A stretch of DNA of 64,000 bases from a bacterium (GCA_024742305.1 JANSYQ010000014.1:1-64000), one strand, 5' to 3'; positions 16,900 to 26,787 are shown, numbered from the stretch's first letter. The notes: generated by a model not told the origin, from the sequence alone. Numbers and translations: made by a program.

Positions 16900-18720
16900 C
16901 TATAAATGTAATTTCACCCCATCTTTCGTTACTTCTAGCGGATTTGGCTCGAAGCGTCCTTCCTCAGGTCCGTTTTCTAGTTTTAGCACACCGCGCGGAC
17001 ATACTGCCGAGCAGATTCCACATCCAACGCAGCTAGCGCGAACGATGTTTTCTCCTTTTTGAGCGTAGGCACGAACGTCGATTCCTTGTTCACAGTAAGT
17101 GGAGCAATTTCCACAAGAGATACATTGCGCACCGTTGGTTGAGATTCGGAATTTTGATTTGAAGCGTTGAAACAATCCCATGTAGCCAGCCATCGGACAG
17201 CCGAATCGGCACCAAACGCGGTTACCGAGGATAGGGTAAAAGCCAACACCAATCACGCCAGCAAAAGCAGCGCCAACGAAAAATCCATATGTGGTTTTAA
17301 TCGCTTTGCTGTCAAGGTAAAAGATGTCCTTGATACCAGTAAAATATCCGACAGATAAAAGAATAAAGATGACTCCTGTAATGATGGCGGCAACAAGAAG
17401 AATCTTGTTTTCATACTTTCGACTTAGCCAAAAGAACCCAGCGCCAAAACCAAGCAATAGCAGACTGATGAATATGTAGAAGGGTGTTTTCGTTATGGTT
17501 GCGAAGCCAATGTGATATTCTCTTCCACTGAAATACGGCCACAAGGCAGCTACAGTCATGATTAAAACGAAGACCATTACGGAGTGAACCACCCAGCGCT
17601 CAATCTTCCAAGCTGATTGTTTTTTGGAGGATAACTGGCGAAAGCTATCTCCAGCAGTTTCAGCTAATCCACCACAGCCACAGACCCATGAGCAATACCA
17701 TCGTTTACCTACATAGTATGTGAGTACCGGGGTAACGATTAAGAAAAGTATGATCCCCCAAAAGAAAAAGAAAGTTCCAGAGAAACCACTTTTACTCATG
17801 GCGTTCAGTTGACTGGATTCTACGAAGTAGTAATTCAAGGGCCAAACGTTTTTCATGTCCTTTCCAAAATATCCCTGCGTTTCTACGAAGGCTTCCAAAA
17901 TGTAGGGTAGCGAGTACGCGAAAATCAACTGGAAGAACATTACGGAAATAGTTCTAATTAATTGATAGCGATTGTGCCTGTACTTTACAATGAACTTGAA
18001 TCCCAAGAATAGAATGAGGAAAGTGTATACAGATCCATACACGAACCATTTAGACGCAGGACCTCCAGTAAATAGATAGGAGAGAGGATCAAACATGCGA
18101 ACCAACCCTTCTAGTGAGGCATCAAACCAATATAGTTGAATGTAAAACAAGGTTAAAACAATCGCAGCAATCCATCCGAGAATTCCACCGTTAGATAGCG
18201 AGTTGAAGTAAACATGGTTGTTTTTGATGCCTGCTGTATGTTTTGCGTATGTAGCGTAGGTGTAAATGACTATTCCCAACGCCATTAATCCCATGCTGAG
18301 CCAAAGAAAAAGGATGTCGTTGGCAGATACAGATTCAAGAATTCGGGTCCAAATATCGTTTTTCTTAGGATTTACAAACATTCCTGCAACCCAAGCTATA
18401 GCCATGATTAGAAAGCCTGAGGCACCTACAACAAGTCCTAACTTTTGTCCGAGGCTTGTTGCGTTAAAATGAATGGTGCGAAAGGGGGCGAATTGTTTCT
18501 TCATAAAGAGATAAATCCCGCCCAACATGAAAGCAAATGATAACAAAATGATGGGTTCACCCAAATGTGTCTTAGTAACACTTTTTCCTTCTAAGGTTCC
18601 TGTCCATACCAACTCCAAAAGTCCGATGACTCCCAATACAAATAGTGCAATTCCAACTTTATTAAGCGCCGACAGTTTTTGCGTCTCAGCGCCTGCTAAT
18701 GAATAATTCGTTTCTGCCAT
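16900..18720 (-). CDS. membrane polyferredoxin, NapH/CcoG-like 4Fe-4S protein
   Basis: The 606-residue protein has about 10-12 transmembrane helices. Cys motifs are CSWVCGCGG (NapH-type, near 345-353), CRFGCPMAGYMG (near 505-516), and two ferredoxin-type 4Fe-4S motifs near the C-terminus: CISCGNCSTYC and CVGCGICSAVCP. The C-terminal ferredoxin is likely on the cytoplasmic side. NapH-like proteins shuttle electrons between quinone and membrane or periplasmic redox partners. It is downstream of, and 3 bases from, an FAD/NAD oxidoreductase gene. The pair looks like a transmembrane electron-transfer module, the oxidoreductase feeding electrons to the ferredoxin. Confidence 0.88.
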   Translation of the reverse strand: MAETNYSLAGAETQKLSALNKVGIALFVLGVIGLLELVWTGTLEGKSVTKTHLGEPIILLSFAFMLGGIYLFMKKQFAPFRTIHFNATSLGQKLGLVVGASGFLIMAIAWVAGMFVNPKKNDIWTRILESVSANDILFLWLSMGLMALGIVIYTYATYAKHTAGIKNNHVYFNSLSNGGILGWIAAIVLTLFYIQLYWFDASLEGLVRMFDPLSYLFTGGPASKWFVYGSVYTFLILFLGFKFIVKYRHNRYQLIRTISVMFFQLIFAYSLPYILEAFVETQGYFGKDMKNVWPLNYYFVESSQLNAMSKSGFSGTFFFFWGIILFLIVTPVLTYYVGKRWYCSWVCGCGGLAETAGDSFRQLSSKKQSAWKIERWVVHSVMVFVLIMTVAALWPYFSGREYHIGFATITKTPFYIFISLLLLGFGAGFFWLSRKYENKILLVAAIITGVIFILLSVGYFTGIKDIFYLDSKAIKTTYGFFVGAAFAGVIGVGFYPILGNRVWCRFGCPMAGYMGLFQRFKSKFRISTNGAQCISCGNCSTYCEQGIDVRAYAQKGENIVRASCVGCGICSAVCPRGVLKLENGPEEGRFEPNPLEVTKDGVKLHL

Positions 18721-18723
18721 AAT

Positions 18724-20052
18724 CTACTTAGCTATAAGGGTTTGCCACCATTTCGATTTTTCCAAAACGATGTTGGTATTGAATTCTTTGTTGAATTGTG
18801 CGATGACCGCTTCTTCGTATTTGTTGTAAAATTCCGGGTCGAAATTCGCCGCCTTGAGATTTTTCAAAACGGTTTCCATCGTTGCTCCTTGCAACAACCA
18901 CTCGTTGAACAATTGGTGCCGTAATCGAATTCCGAAATTGTTGATTCCTATGAACTTCATTGTGTCGGTTTCGAAGACAAAGTGGAGTAGGACCTCGTTC
19001 TTCTTGTCTTCAAAAACAAATTCGCTTTGTCCATCTTTCAAATGATTGTAGACCATTCCGTACGTCTGATACTCCACGTCGAAGAACTTAGCTGAATTGA
19101 ACCAATGTCCCGGGTTGTATTCCGTTCGTTCTCCAGTGATCGTTTTCGCAACTGTTTCGCCCATGAACTTTCCGGTGTACCAAACTTGCTCAATAGGACG
19201 ACGTTCGGGAAGGGGTTCTTTGAATTGAGCACAATCACCAACGGCATAAACATCTTTCACATTCGTTTCCATGAAGCGATTCACGAGAATTCCCCGGTCG
19301 GTTTCAACTTCGGCACCTTTGAGGAAATTAATATTGGGAGAAACTCCTGCGGTCAATCCTACAAATTGGCATTCGATGCGTTCTCCTGATTTGGTGATCA
19401 CTGCGCACGCTTCTCCGTTTCCATTATCAACGATTTCCTCCAATTCTTCCGAATAGTGCATGTTCAATCCGTGATGTTTGTCCATGTGCCTCATAATCAT
19501 TTGAGCGTCACGCTTGGGTAAAACATTGTCCCAAAAGTGTGATTCCCGGACAAGGAAGTGAACATCAATATTCCGGGACAAGAACATCTCCGCGAGTTCA
19601 ATACCAATCAGTCCGCCACCGACAATCACGGCAGTTTTCAATCCAGCACTGCACTTTTCCACATATTCTAAATCTTGTTTCGAATACAATCCACCGACGC
19701 GCTGTAAATCTTGTCCTTTCCAACCAAATTTGTTCGGTTTGGACCCCGTGGCTAAGACAAGCGAAGTATAGCTGATTGTTTCTCCGGAATCAAGGTGCAA
19801 TTTCTTTGATGAGGTATCCACCTTTTCAACTTTTGCTTGCTTCAACTGAATTCGGTTTTTCTCCCAAAAATGAGGCTCGTAAGGCTGAGTATGCTCAAAC
19901 TTCATGTGTCCCATGTATACATACATGAGTGCCGTTCTTGAAAAGAAAAACTTGGATTCTGCAGAGATGATCAGGATTTCCTCATCACAACGTTTGCGAA
20001 TATATCGCGCGGTGGTGACGCCGGAAATTCCGTTTCCAATGATAACAATCAT
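18724..20052 (-). CDS. FAD-dependent NAD(P)H oxidoreductase (pyridine nucleotide-disulfide family)
   Basis: The 442-residue protein has the N-terminal FAD fold (VIIGNGISGVTTARYI, GxGxxG), a second dinucleotide fold near residue 140 (VIVGGGLIGIELAEMF), and the C-terminal FAD motif VYAVGDCAQF. No Cys-x4-Cys redox-active pair is visible, so it is more like the rubredoxin reductase / NirB N-terminal type than glutathione reductase. It has a C-terminal extension of about 130 residues after the FAD motif. It is the first gene of a two-gene operon with the membrane polyferredoxin 3 bases downstream. Confidence 0.88.
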   Translation of the reverse strand: MIVIIGNGISGVTTARYIRKRCDEEILIISAESKFFFSRTALMYVYMGHMKFEHTQPYEPHFWEKNRIQLKQAKVEKVDTSSKKLHLDSGETISYTSLVLATGSKPNKFGWKGQDLQRVGGLYSKQDLEYVEKCSAGLKTAVIVGGGLIGIELAEMFLSRNIDVHFLVRESHFWDNVLPKRDAQMIMRHMDKHHGLNMHYSEELEEIVDNGNGEACAVITKSGERIECQFVGLTAGVSPNINFLKGAEVETDRGILVNRFMETNVKDVYAVGDCAQFKEPLPERRPIEQVWYTGKFMGETVAKTITGERTEYNPGHWFNSAKFFDVEYQTYGMVYNHLKDGQSEFVFEDKKNEVLLHFVFETDTMKFIGINNFGIRLRHQLFNEWLLQGATMETVLKNLKAANFDPEFYNKYEEAVIAQFNKEFNTNIVLEKSKWWQTLIAK

Positions 20053-20196
20053 GTGGTAGCGTTTTGGAATTTAGACGAAGTTGCTTAACAGTCATTACGA
20101 CATTCGTTCTTCAAAATACAAAAAGGGATGAAAAGTATACTGGTAACCTTTTTATTTTTCAGGTAAATAGTGGAAAGTAGCAAATGTTTACACAAT

Positions 20197-20234
20197 AAAA
20201 AAGCCGCTGATCATTGAAAATGAATGCAGCGGCT
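20197..20234 (-). terminator. intrinsic terminator of accA
   Basis: On the minus strand, AGCCGCTG and CAGCGGCT form an 8-bp stem with a short inner helix (CATT/AATG), followed by a run of T residues (A at 20197-20201 on the plus strand). It lies 21 bases after the accA stop. The plus strand has a weaker T tract. Confidence 0.88.
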
Positions 20235-20255
20235 ATCCTATTTTTTCTTAGAAGG

Positions 20256-21209
20256 TTACTTCCAAACGCCACGATTTGAGAATGCTTCGATTCTCGCATC
20301 AATTCGTTTTTCAGGAGCTACCTTTTTTAATTCGGCAATGTGTTTTTTGATTTCTTTCTTGACAATCTCGAAGGTTCCTTCATGATCTCGGTGGGCACCA
20401 CTTTGAGGTTCTTTGATCACCCCGTCAACAATTCCCAATTTTTTCATATCCTTTGATGTCAACTTTAAGGCTTCTGCAGCCGTTTCTTTGTACTCCCAAG
20501 ATCGCCATAGAATAGACGAACAAGATTCCGGAGAAATTACAGAATACCAAGTGTTTTCCAACATGAGAACGCGATCACCGACCCCAATTCCTAAGGCTCC
20601 ACCCGAAGCGCCTTCACCAATAATGATACAAATTACTGGCACTTTCAAACGCATCATTTCGTAAATATTGCGGGCAATTGCTTCACCTTGTCCACGTTCT
20701 TCCGCCTCTAATCCAGGGAATGCCCCAGGAGTGTCAATGAAAGTAACGATGGGTTTGTTGAACTTCTCCGCCAATTTCATTAAGCGCAATGCTTTTCGGT
20801 ATCCTTCTGGGTTTGGCATTCCAAAGTTTCGGAACTGACGCATTTTCGTGTTTACGCCTTTTTGCTGACCGATAAACATAACGGTTTCGCCATCCAGTAA
20901 TCCGAAACCACCAACCATGGCTTTGTCATCTTTTACGTTTCGGTCTCCGTGCAATTCTTGAAATTTCCCTTCAGTAATTGCATTGATGTATGCCAGTGTG
21001 TAAGGTCTATCTGGGTGACGCGATAACTGAACACGTTGCCATGGGGTTAGTTTGGAAAAGACTTCTTTCGTCTCTTTGGTTAGCTTTTTCTCGAGCTCTG
21101 TGATCTTATCGGACATGTCCACCTCCGTGTTCTCACCGATCTCCTTCGTTTGAAGAATTTTCTCTTCCAACTCCTTCAACGGTTCCTCAAAATCGAGATA
21201 TGTAGCCAT
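20256..21209 (-). CDS. accA: acetyl-CoA carboxylase carboxyltransferase subunit alpha
   Basis: AccA forms the carboxyltransferase with AccD, moving the carboxyl group from biotin to acetyl-CoA in the first step of fatty acid synthesis. The 317-residue length and the sequence match the family: an N-terminal coiled region, then [69 protein letters not shown] and [15 protein letters not shown]. The ATG is 25 bases from a predicted -7 element. It is divergent from ispE. Confidence 0.97.
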   Translation of the reverse strand: MATYLDFEEPLKELEEKILQTKEIGENTEVDMSDKITELEKKLTKETKEVFSKLTPWQRVQLSRHPDRPYTLAYINAITEGKFQELHGDRNVKDDKAMVGGFGLLDGETVMFIGQQKGVNTKMRQFRNFGMPNPEGYRKALRLMKLAEKFNKPIVTFIDTPGAFPGLEAEERGQGEAIARNIYEMMRLKVPVICIIIGEGASGGALGIGVGDRVLMLENTWYSVISPESCSSILWRSWEYKETAAEALKLTSKDMKKLGIVDGVIKEPQSGAHRDHEGTFEIVKKEIKKHIAELKKVAPEKRIDARIEAFSNRGVWK

Positions 21210-21233
21210 AATTTTGTTTCTAAATTGAGGGGC

Positions 21234-21241
21234 GAAAGTTA
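21234..21241 (-). promoter_or_regulatory. predicted -7 element for accA
   Basis: On the minus strand the sequence TAACTTTC (7 of 8 to TANNTTTG) lies 25 bases ahead of the accA ATG. No clear TTG is seen at the expected -33 distance. Confidence 0.4.
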
Positions 21242-21261
21242 AGAAAATTGTTTCGTTGTCC

Positions 21262-21269
21262 TACTTTTG
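21262..21269 (+). promoter_or_regulatory. predicted -7 element for ispE
   Basis: TACTTTTG matches TANNTTTG exactly and ends 4 bases before the ispE ATG, so the transcript would begin at or very near the start codon (leaderless or nearly so). A correctly spaced TTG is not evident. Confidence 0.5.
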
Positions 21270-21273
21270 CAAT

Positions 21274-22059
21274 ATGATATTATTTCCTCCGGCGAAGGTA
21301 AACCTTGGACTAAACGTACTATACAAACGCGATGACGGCTATCATGAAATCAAGTCATGCATGGCCGAAATTCCTTTACACGACATTCTAGAGGTTTTAA
21401 AAGCGGATACTTTTGAGTTTCATCAAACGGGCTTGACTGTGGATGGAGATATGGAGTCGAATTTGTGCGTAAAGGCCTATCGTTTGATGCAAGAACGCTA
21501 CGATGTTGGGCCAGTTTACCTTCATCTGCGAAAAATCATTCCGATGGGTGCTGGCTTGGGTGGAGGCTCTTCTGATGCAACTTACGTTCTTTTGGCGTTG
21601 AATGAATTGTTCGAACTGAAATTGGATGATGCCACTTTAGAATCTTTGGCGGCTGAACTCGGAAGCGATTGTGCGTTTTTCGTTAGAGGTGGTGTGCAGA
21701 TGTCGGAAGGAAGAGGAGAGGTATTGCGTCCGATGGATATTTCGCTTGAAGGATATTTCATGAAATTGGTGTACCCTTCATTGCATATCGGAACTGCAGA
21801 GGCATATGAAAATGTTGTGCTCAATGCCGATGTTTCAGGCTACGAATCGCTGGTACAAAAGGATTTTTCCGGATTGGTTAATTCTTTCGAGCAACATGCT
21901 TTCACAAAGTTTCCGGAGCTGAAATCAATCAAACAATCACTCCTAGATGAAGGCGCTTTTTACGCAGCAATGTCCGGTAGTGGATCGAGTATTTTTGGCT
22001 TGTTTCGAGAAAAACCTACTCAAAATGATAACGAAAACATTTGGGTAGTTTTGATGTAA
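21274..22059 (+). CDS. ispE: 4-diphosphocytidyl-2-C-methyl-D-erythritol kinase
   Basis: IspE phosphorylates CDP-ME in the MEP route to isoprenoids. The start MILFPPAKVNLGLNV (ATG at 21274) is the family-typical N-terminus; a TTG at 21256 would add six unsupported residues. The 261-residue protein has AKVNLGL with the substrate-binding Lys and Asn, the DGYHEI loop, the GHMP-kinase glycine motif PMGAGLGGGSSDATYVL, the catalytic GSDCAFFV segment and the C-terminal AAMSGSGSSIFGLF. It is divergent from accA, with only 64 bases between the starts. Confidence 0.96.
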   Translation: MILFPPAKVNLGLNVLYKRDDGYHEIKSCMAEIPLHDILEVLKADTFEFHQTGLTVDGDMESNLCVKAYRLMQERYDVGPVYLHLRKIIPMGAGLGGGSSDATYVLLALNELFELKLDDATLESLAAELGSDCAFFVRGGVQMSEGRGEVLRPMDISLEGYFMKLVYPSLHIGTAEAYENVVLNADVSGYESLVQKDFSGLVNSFEQHAFTKFPELKSIKQSLLDEGAFYAAMSGSGSSIFGLFREKPTQNDNENIWVVLM

Positions 22060-22208
22060 TGACCATCGTACCCCAAACGCCCTTTTGTCTAGTTTAGCTC
22101 GGATTCATGCAATTGTTTCAGTAAAGTATATAATGGATAAATCCATATTTATAGTTAATTAACAATCATCACGGTGGAATAGTTTTAGATTAGAGCAAAA
22201 ACAATTTT

Positions 22209-23147
22209 ATGATAAAAAGCTACTTAATCGCCGGAATCGGCTCATTAGTCGTAGGAACTTCTTTCGGTCAATCTCTTTCAGCAAGCGACGTAAATCCAGT
22301 GGTAGGAGACATGTTCGATTACGTTCAGTCTTCATATGCATCACCTGGAAACTCGGGAGCTGGACAGACTTGGGATTTTTCTACCGTAACGCAGTCTACA
22401 ACAGGAAACATCAATTTTATAGCGTCTAACGGTACTTTCCCGCAGGCGAATATTATTCAGGATGATCCTAGCGGAGGTCAGATTCACCAAGACGTTTCAA
22501 ATAGCGGGATGTATATTTGGGGGATTGAAAGTGGGGGGATTCCCATTACCTACTCAGATGCAATGACGTATTTGGAATATCCATTAGCCGTTGGGAATTC
22601 AGGAAATGATACCCACCTAGCAACTTTTAATAGCGGAGGAATAGACTTTACAAGAGCTGGAACTTCAACTTGGAATACAGATGGTTCAGGCACGGTTATT
22701 ACTCCACAGGGAACATTTACAGATGTTGTTCGCGTTCATATCACTCAAGATTATACTGATACTTTTCAAGGGGGAACAATCGATTACGACGTCGATATTT
22801 ACGTATGGTTAAAGGCAGGTATTCACTACCCAGTGGCCTCTATGACGGAATTCACAACCATTCAAGGCACGCAGCAATACGGTACGTATTTGACTGGAAA
22901 TGTAGAATTACTTGAGAATACAGCATCACCAATTTCAGTATTTCCAAATCCGGCCAGTGATAATCTTCACGTGAATGGCGAAAAAGAAATTGATCAATTA
23001 GTTCTGTATGATCTAAGCGGAAATATTGTTACGACTTCAGCGTCAACATCTATGGATATTTCGGGATTAGACTCTGGTGTCTATCTTATGGTTGCTGTGT
23101 ACAGTGATGGTAAGAAATCGAAAGCTGTTAAGACAGTTAAAATGTAA
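22209..23147 (+). CDS. T9SS cargo protein, unknown function
   Basis: The 312-residue protein has a signal peptide ending near SFGQ. The mature region (about 22-235) shows no domain I can name; it opens with VNPVVGDMFDYVQSSY and looks like a beta-rich fold. The last 80 residues are a T9SS type A sorting domain: PISVFPNPASDNLHV, a strand with VLYDLSGNIV, then DISGLDSGVYLMVA and a short basic tail ending KTVKM. The protein is expected on the cell surface or in the medium. It stands alone, with a terminator 24 bases after the stop. Confidence 0.8.
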   Translation: MIKSYLIAGIGSLVVGTSFGQSLSASDVNPVVGDMFDYVQSSYASPGNSGAGQTWDFSTVTQSTTGNINFIASNGTFPQANIIQDDPSGGQIHQDVSNSGMYIWGIESGGIPITYSDAMTYLEYPLAVGNSGNDTHLATFNSGGIDFTRAGTSTWNTDGSGTVITPQGTFTDVVRVHITQDYTDTFQGGTIDYDVDIYVWLKAGIHYPVASMTEFTTIQGTQQYGTYLTGNVELLENTASPISVFPNPASDNLHVNGEKEIDQLVLYDLSGNIVTTSASTSMDISGLDSGVYLMVAVYSDGKKSKAVKTVKM

Positions 23148-23170
23148 TTGACACATTTAAATGTACACAT

Positions 23171-23197
23171 AAGAGGGGGCAGTTTGCTCCCTTTTTT
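23171..23197 (+). terminator. intrinsic terminator after the T9SS cargo gene
   Basis: GGGGGC and GCTCCC form a 6-bp stem (one G-T) around AGTTT, with flanking A/T pairs and six T residues. Confidence 0.82.
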
Positions 23198-23218
23198 GTT
23201 GAGTCAGATGCAGTTCGA

Positions 23219-25468
23219 TTAGAATTTCACCCACTTCTTAGTAACTACGCCCGAATTTGATCGAATCATAACCACATAAGTTCCCGAAGGAAGATCAGCT
23301 ACCTGTACCTCTTTGGATGTTTCGGAATTGACATTCACTAATTTCAATACCTGACCTTGCATGTTTAACAGACGAACCTCTTCCAATGGAACATCTGATC
23401 GGATGTGTATAATATCATTCCCTGGGTTTGGATAAAGGGCTACATTACTTGAACTGAACTCAGTAAGCGAAACGGAGCTGTTCGGATTGGCCTCGAAATG
23501 AAACAAACCTCCCAAATCTTGCCCCACAAACATATTGAGATTTCCGTCGTTATTGATGTCCTCTACCCAAAACGTGCTGTAGGCTTCTACGTTGATGTTC
23601 AAATAATTAGACGAGACAAGATGAAAGTCTTCTCCTGGGTCCAATTGTCCGTCAATGCTATCGTAATAGAAAAGAGTTCCATCGGCAGATCCCGCAAAAA
23701 GATGCGTAGTATCACCAATTCGGAAGAAGTGCGGTGATGCTAACGTGTTCGGATTGGATTGAGTTAAATCGATGTTTCCTAGAAATTCATTGGTCAACTC
23801 AAAGGAAGGCGCAGTGGAAGTTCCGATGTTTCGATAATACTCAATATGACCGTCTTTGGTACCGAGAAGTAAATCTAACAATCCATCGTTGTCCAAATCG
23901 AAAAATTGCGGATAAGCGAAGCCTTCCGTTTCAATTGGAGTGCCCGTATTGTCGTTAAATCCAGCTTGGGGCGTATTAAAAATGGCGCCGTTTCCTGTAG
24001 ACGTATTCTCATAATATACCATCGACCCATCCTGCAGTCCCATGAGTAAATCTTCGTCAGTGTCACCATCAATATCTCCAAAAGTGGGGACAGTTCGCAG
24101 CCCGTAATTTTGCTGATCGAGGTCCAAGTAATTGTAATCGACAAAAGTGTACTCTGGTGCGTTGGCAGTTCCCGTATTTCGATAATAAGCGAAAGTACAT
24201 TCTTTGCTTAGCGTAGGTATGTAGCGGAAATAGTTTGGAATGATGAGGTCCTTCAAACCATCTTCGTTTACGTCAAAAAGAATGGGAATGGTACCAGTTC
24301 CGTGTTCAATCATGTCCTTTTGGAAAAAGTTCGGGGAGTTGTACACGAAGTTCGGGTTGCTGTTGGTGCCCATATTTTTAAAGAAGCGCACACTTTCCTC
24401 GTTTTCGGAAATATTTCGTGCATTTGGGCAAACAAGTAGATCCTTCACACCGTCAAAGTCGACATCCAAAAAGAAGCCGGCTGGGAACAACTCAATATCT
24501 ACCGGAGTTGTGTTGGAAGGAAAGAAATTGTCTTGGGAAATCATGGCAGAATTGGTGTTCGGTTGCGATCCACCATTGGTCAACAAGGTCATAGTTGGGT
24601 AACTCACATCGCCCAAGACTAAATCCATAACACCCGAATTATTAATGTCGATGGCAAGTAAAGTGGACCCCGCATGTTTTTTCGAGGCATTCGGATCGTT
24701 TGCTGGTTGCGCCGTTCTCAATGGATTTGGAATTCCTCCTCCCACACAAGGCACATCCTGATCGTTCAAAGAGATGACATTCGTATTGAAATCCTCACGA
24801 AACAGTCCCCAACATTGATTTTTTAATTCGTACTTCAGGGAATCAGGAATCCCATACAGCTCCATACTTTGGTTTTGATGGTACTCAACGGTCTCTCCTC
24901 CTTGGTTGAAAGTCAATATATCAATATCTCCATCACCGTCGACGTCCACAATTGCGGGGATATCGGCAGAGCTCACGTACAATTGACTCGGTCCATTAAC
25001 GTACTCCGAATACAAAAGATTGGTAACTAGTTCCCATTGCAGTCCGTTTGTGGCATCTCCTACATTTCGGTAAATTTTTAATCCGCCAATCCCATAGGTC
25101 CAAAGATCTTTCCGGCCATCGTAATCATAATCAACTAAAGTGGCTCTGTAACGCATTTCTTGCGGGAAAAGACTTGCGGCGTTGTATACCAATTCGTAAT
25201 AGGGCTGACCATTGTTTTCCTGAGAATATACACGAATGTTATCATTGCTTCTATCGAACACGAACAAATCCAAATCGCCATCGAAATCATAATCGAAATC
25301 GGCAATTTGAGGATAGTTCAATCCACCACCCCAAGCATTCGAAATTGGCTGTCCATTTCGTATCACAGGGATTGAATTGTCGAATTCAAAACCAAATTGA
25401 CCAAAGGATACACTGCTGAAAAACAGGGTGCTTCCAAAAATAATCAGTGGTAAAATCTTATTTAGCAT
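23219..25468 (-). CDS. secreted FG-GAP/VCBS repeat protein with T9SS sorting domain
   Basis: I start at MLNKILPLIIFGSTLFF (ATG at 25468), which gives a signal peptide; a TTG at 25486 would add six residues. The 749-residue protein contains many VCBS/FG-GAP-like repeats with Asp-rich calcium-type loops such as DYDFDGDLDL, DYDGRKDLW, DVDGDGDID, DVDFDGVKD, DVNEDGLKD, DIDGDTDED, DLDNDGLLD and DINNDGNLN. These repeats build a beta-propeller. The end is a T9SS type A domain (VALYPNPGNDIIHI, VRLLNMQGQVL, DLPSGTYVVMI, KKWVKF). Probably a surface protein, perhaps for adhesion. Function unknown. Confidence 0.87.
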   Translation of the reverse strand: MLNKILPLIIFGSTLFFSSVSFGQFGFEFDNSIPVIRNGQPISNAWGGGLNYPQIADFDYDFDGDLDLFVFDRSNDNIRVYSQENNGQPYYELVYNAASLFPQEMRYRATLVDYDYDGRKDLWTYGIGGLKIYRNVGDATNGLQWELVTNLLYSEYVNGPSQLYVSSADIPAIVDVDGDGDIDILTFNQGGETVEYHQNQSMELYGIPDSLKYELKNQCWGLFREDFNTNVISLNDQDVPCVGGGIPNPLRTAQPANDPNASKKHAGSTLLAIDINNSGVMDLVLGDVSYPTMTLLTNGGSQPNTNSAMISQDNFFPSNTTPVDIELFPAGFFLDVDFDGVKDLLVCPNARNISENEESVRFFKNMGTNSNPNFVYNSPNFFQKDMIEHGTGTIPILFDVNEDGLKDLIIPNYFRYIPTLSKECTFAYYRNTGTANAPEYTFVDYNYLDLDQQNYGLRTVPTFGDIDGDTDEDLLMGLQDGSMVYYENTSTGNGAIFNTPQAGFNDNTGTPIETEGFAYPQFFDLDNDGLLDLLLGTKDGHIEYYRNIGTSTAPSFELTNEFLGNIDLTQSNPNTLASPHFFRIGDTTHLFAGSADGTLFYYDSIDGQLDPGEDFHLVSSNYLNINVEAYSTFWVEDINNDGNLNMFVGQDLGGLFHFEANPNSSVSLTEFSSSNVALYPNPGNDIIHIRSDVPLEEVRLLNMQGQVLKLVNVNSETSKEVQVADLPSGTYVVMIRSNSGVVTKKWVKF

Positions 25469-25560
25469 TCTAATAGTTACTTGCAATTGATCGTTCTCTC
25501 TTACTAAGACGTGGCAACCTTGCTATTGGTTTGACGGTCTTACTTGACAAAATACGTAAT

Positions 25561-26787
25561 ATGAAACAAACGCTTCTTATCCTTTTTTCGTGCTTTTCGT
25601 TATTCTCGTTTTCTCAAGATTCTGCATCGGTACTTTTTATTGGAAATAGCTACACGGCGTATAATAACTTGCCGCAAATGGTAGAAGATTTGGCCGCCTC
25701 ACTCGGAGATGTTGTAGTAAAAGATGCTAATACTCCCGGCGGTGCTACCTTCGAAATGCACTCAAATAATGCGACCAATTACGCATTGATTAATAGTCAA
25801 GCTTGGGATTACGTTGTTTTTCAGGGGCAAAGTCAAGAGCCATCATTTCCAGATGCTCAGGTGAATTCTCAAACACTGCCGTATGTCATGGAGTTGGCTG
25901 ATAGTGTATATGCTAGTAATTTCTGCACCGAGGTAATGTACTATATGACATGGGGAAGAGAGAATGGAGATCCGCAATGGCAACCAATTTCGACGTATGA
26001 GGGAATGCAAGCGCGATTGAGAAGTGCTTATTTACGGTTCGCAGATTCTGTTCAAGGCTCTGTTTCTCCAGTAGGAGTCGCATGGAAGCATGTTCGAGAT
26101 AATTACCCGGGAATTCAGTTGTACACTGCCGATGAGTCGCACCCGAGCATTCACGGGTCGTATTTGGCAGCGTGTACTTTTTACACATCCATTTTTAGAA
26201 AACCTTGCACCGGTGCAACTTATACCATGGGAATAGACCCTACCATCGCAGGTCAATTACAGGCCGCTGCCGACTTCGTTGTTTTGGACAGTTTGGATCG
26301 CTGGAACCTTCACGATCAAGTTGCTCACACGCAAGCCGATTTTGGATTTACGGTTGGAGCCAACGGAGAGGTAAGTTTTGATAATCTCAGCACGAAAGCG
26401 CAATCATATTCATGGGATTTTGGCGACGGTCAAACGAGTTCCGATGAAAATCCTGTGATCACGTACAATTCAAATGGAACGTATACTGTTACACTAACTG
26501 CGACTAGTGAGTGCAACGTTGACATTATTACGTATCAGGTAGATGTTCAAACCGCGAGTTTGCAGGAAGGAGCCTTACAAATTGCAAGCCTGAAGTCTTT
26601 AGGTAATGGCAAGTTTGAAGTTATTTCAAATATAACTATTGAACAAATTGAGATTTCTGATGCTGCCGGGAACCGGATTCATTCGATATCCAATAATAGC
26701 ATTGATTTGTCTCAGTGTGCCGCTGGACTTTACCTCGTTCGTGTTATGACAACTGTCGGTGAGGAGGTGTTTAAGTTGAGTCGCTAA
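25561..26787 (+). CDS. secreted SGNH-like hydrolase with PKD domain and T9SS sorting domain
   Basis: I start at MKQTLLILFSCF (ATG at 25561), 30 bases inside the open frame. After the signal peptide, residues about 21-235 resemble the DUF4886/SGNH family: VLFIGNSYTAYNNLP holds the block I (S in GNS) pattern, VVFQGQSQEP a middle block, and DESHPSIHGSYLAA the terminal DxxH catalytic pair. A PKD domain follows (about 270-345, SWDFGDGQTSSDENP and YTVTLTATS). The C-terminal 70 residues are a T9SS type A-like tail ending KLSR. It would be an exported esterase or carbohydrate-active enzyme; the substrate is unknown. No operon partner on the same strand. Confidence 0.82.
   Translation: MKQTLLILFSCFSLFSFSQDSASVLFIGNSYTAYNNLPQMVEDLAASLGDVVVKDANTPGGATFEMHSNNATNYALINSQAWDYVVFQGQSQEPSFPDAQVNSQTLPYVMELADSVYASNFCTEVMYYMTWGRENGDPQWQPISTYEGMQARLRSAYLRFADSVQGSVSPVGVAWKHVRDNYPGIQLYTADESHPSIHGSYLAACTFYTSIFRKPCTGATYTMGIDPTIAGQLQAAADFVVLDSLDRWNLHDQVAHTQADFGFTVGANGEVSFDNLSTKAQSYSWDFGDGQTSSDENPVITYNSNGTYTVTLTATSECNVDIITYQVDVQTASLQEGALQIASLKSLGNGKFEVISNITIEQIEISDAAGNRIHSISNNSIDLSQCAAGLYLVRVMTTVGEEVFKLSR

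Noticed and set aside
16844-16901. Short inverted and direct repeats (AGACACT/AGTGTCT, GCTAGA) between the GT2 and polyferredoxin genes
   Set aside because: They are short and imperfect and could occur by chance; no role is supported.
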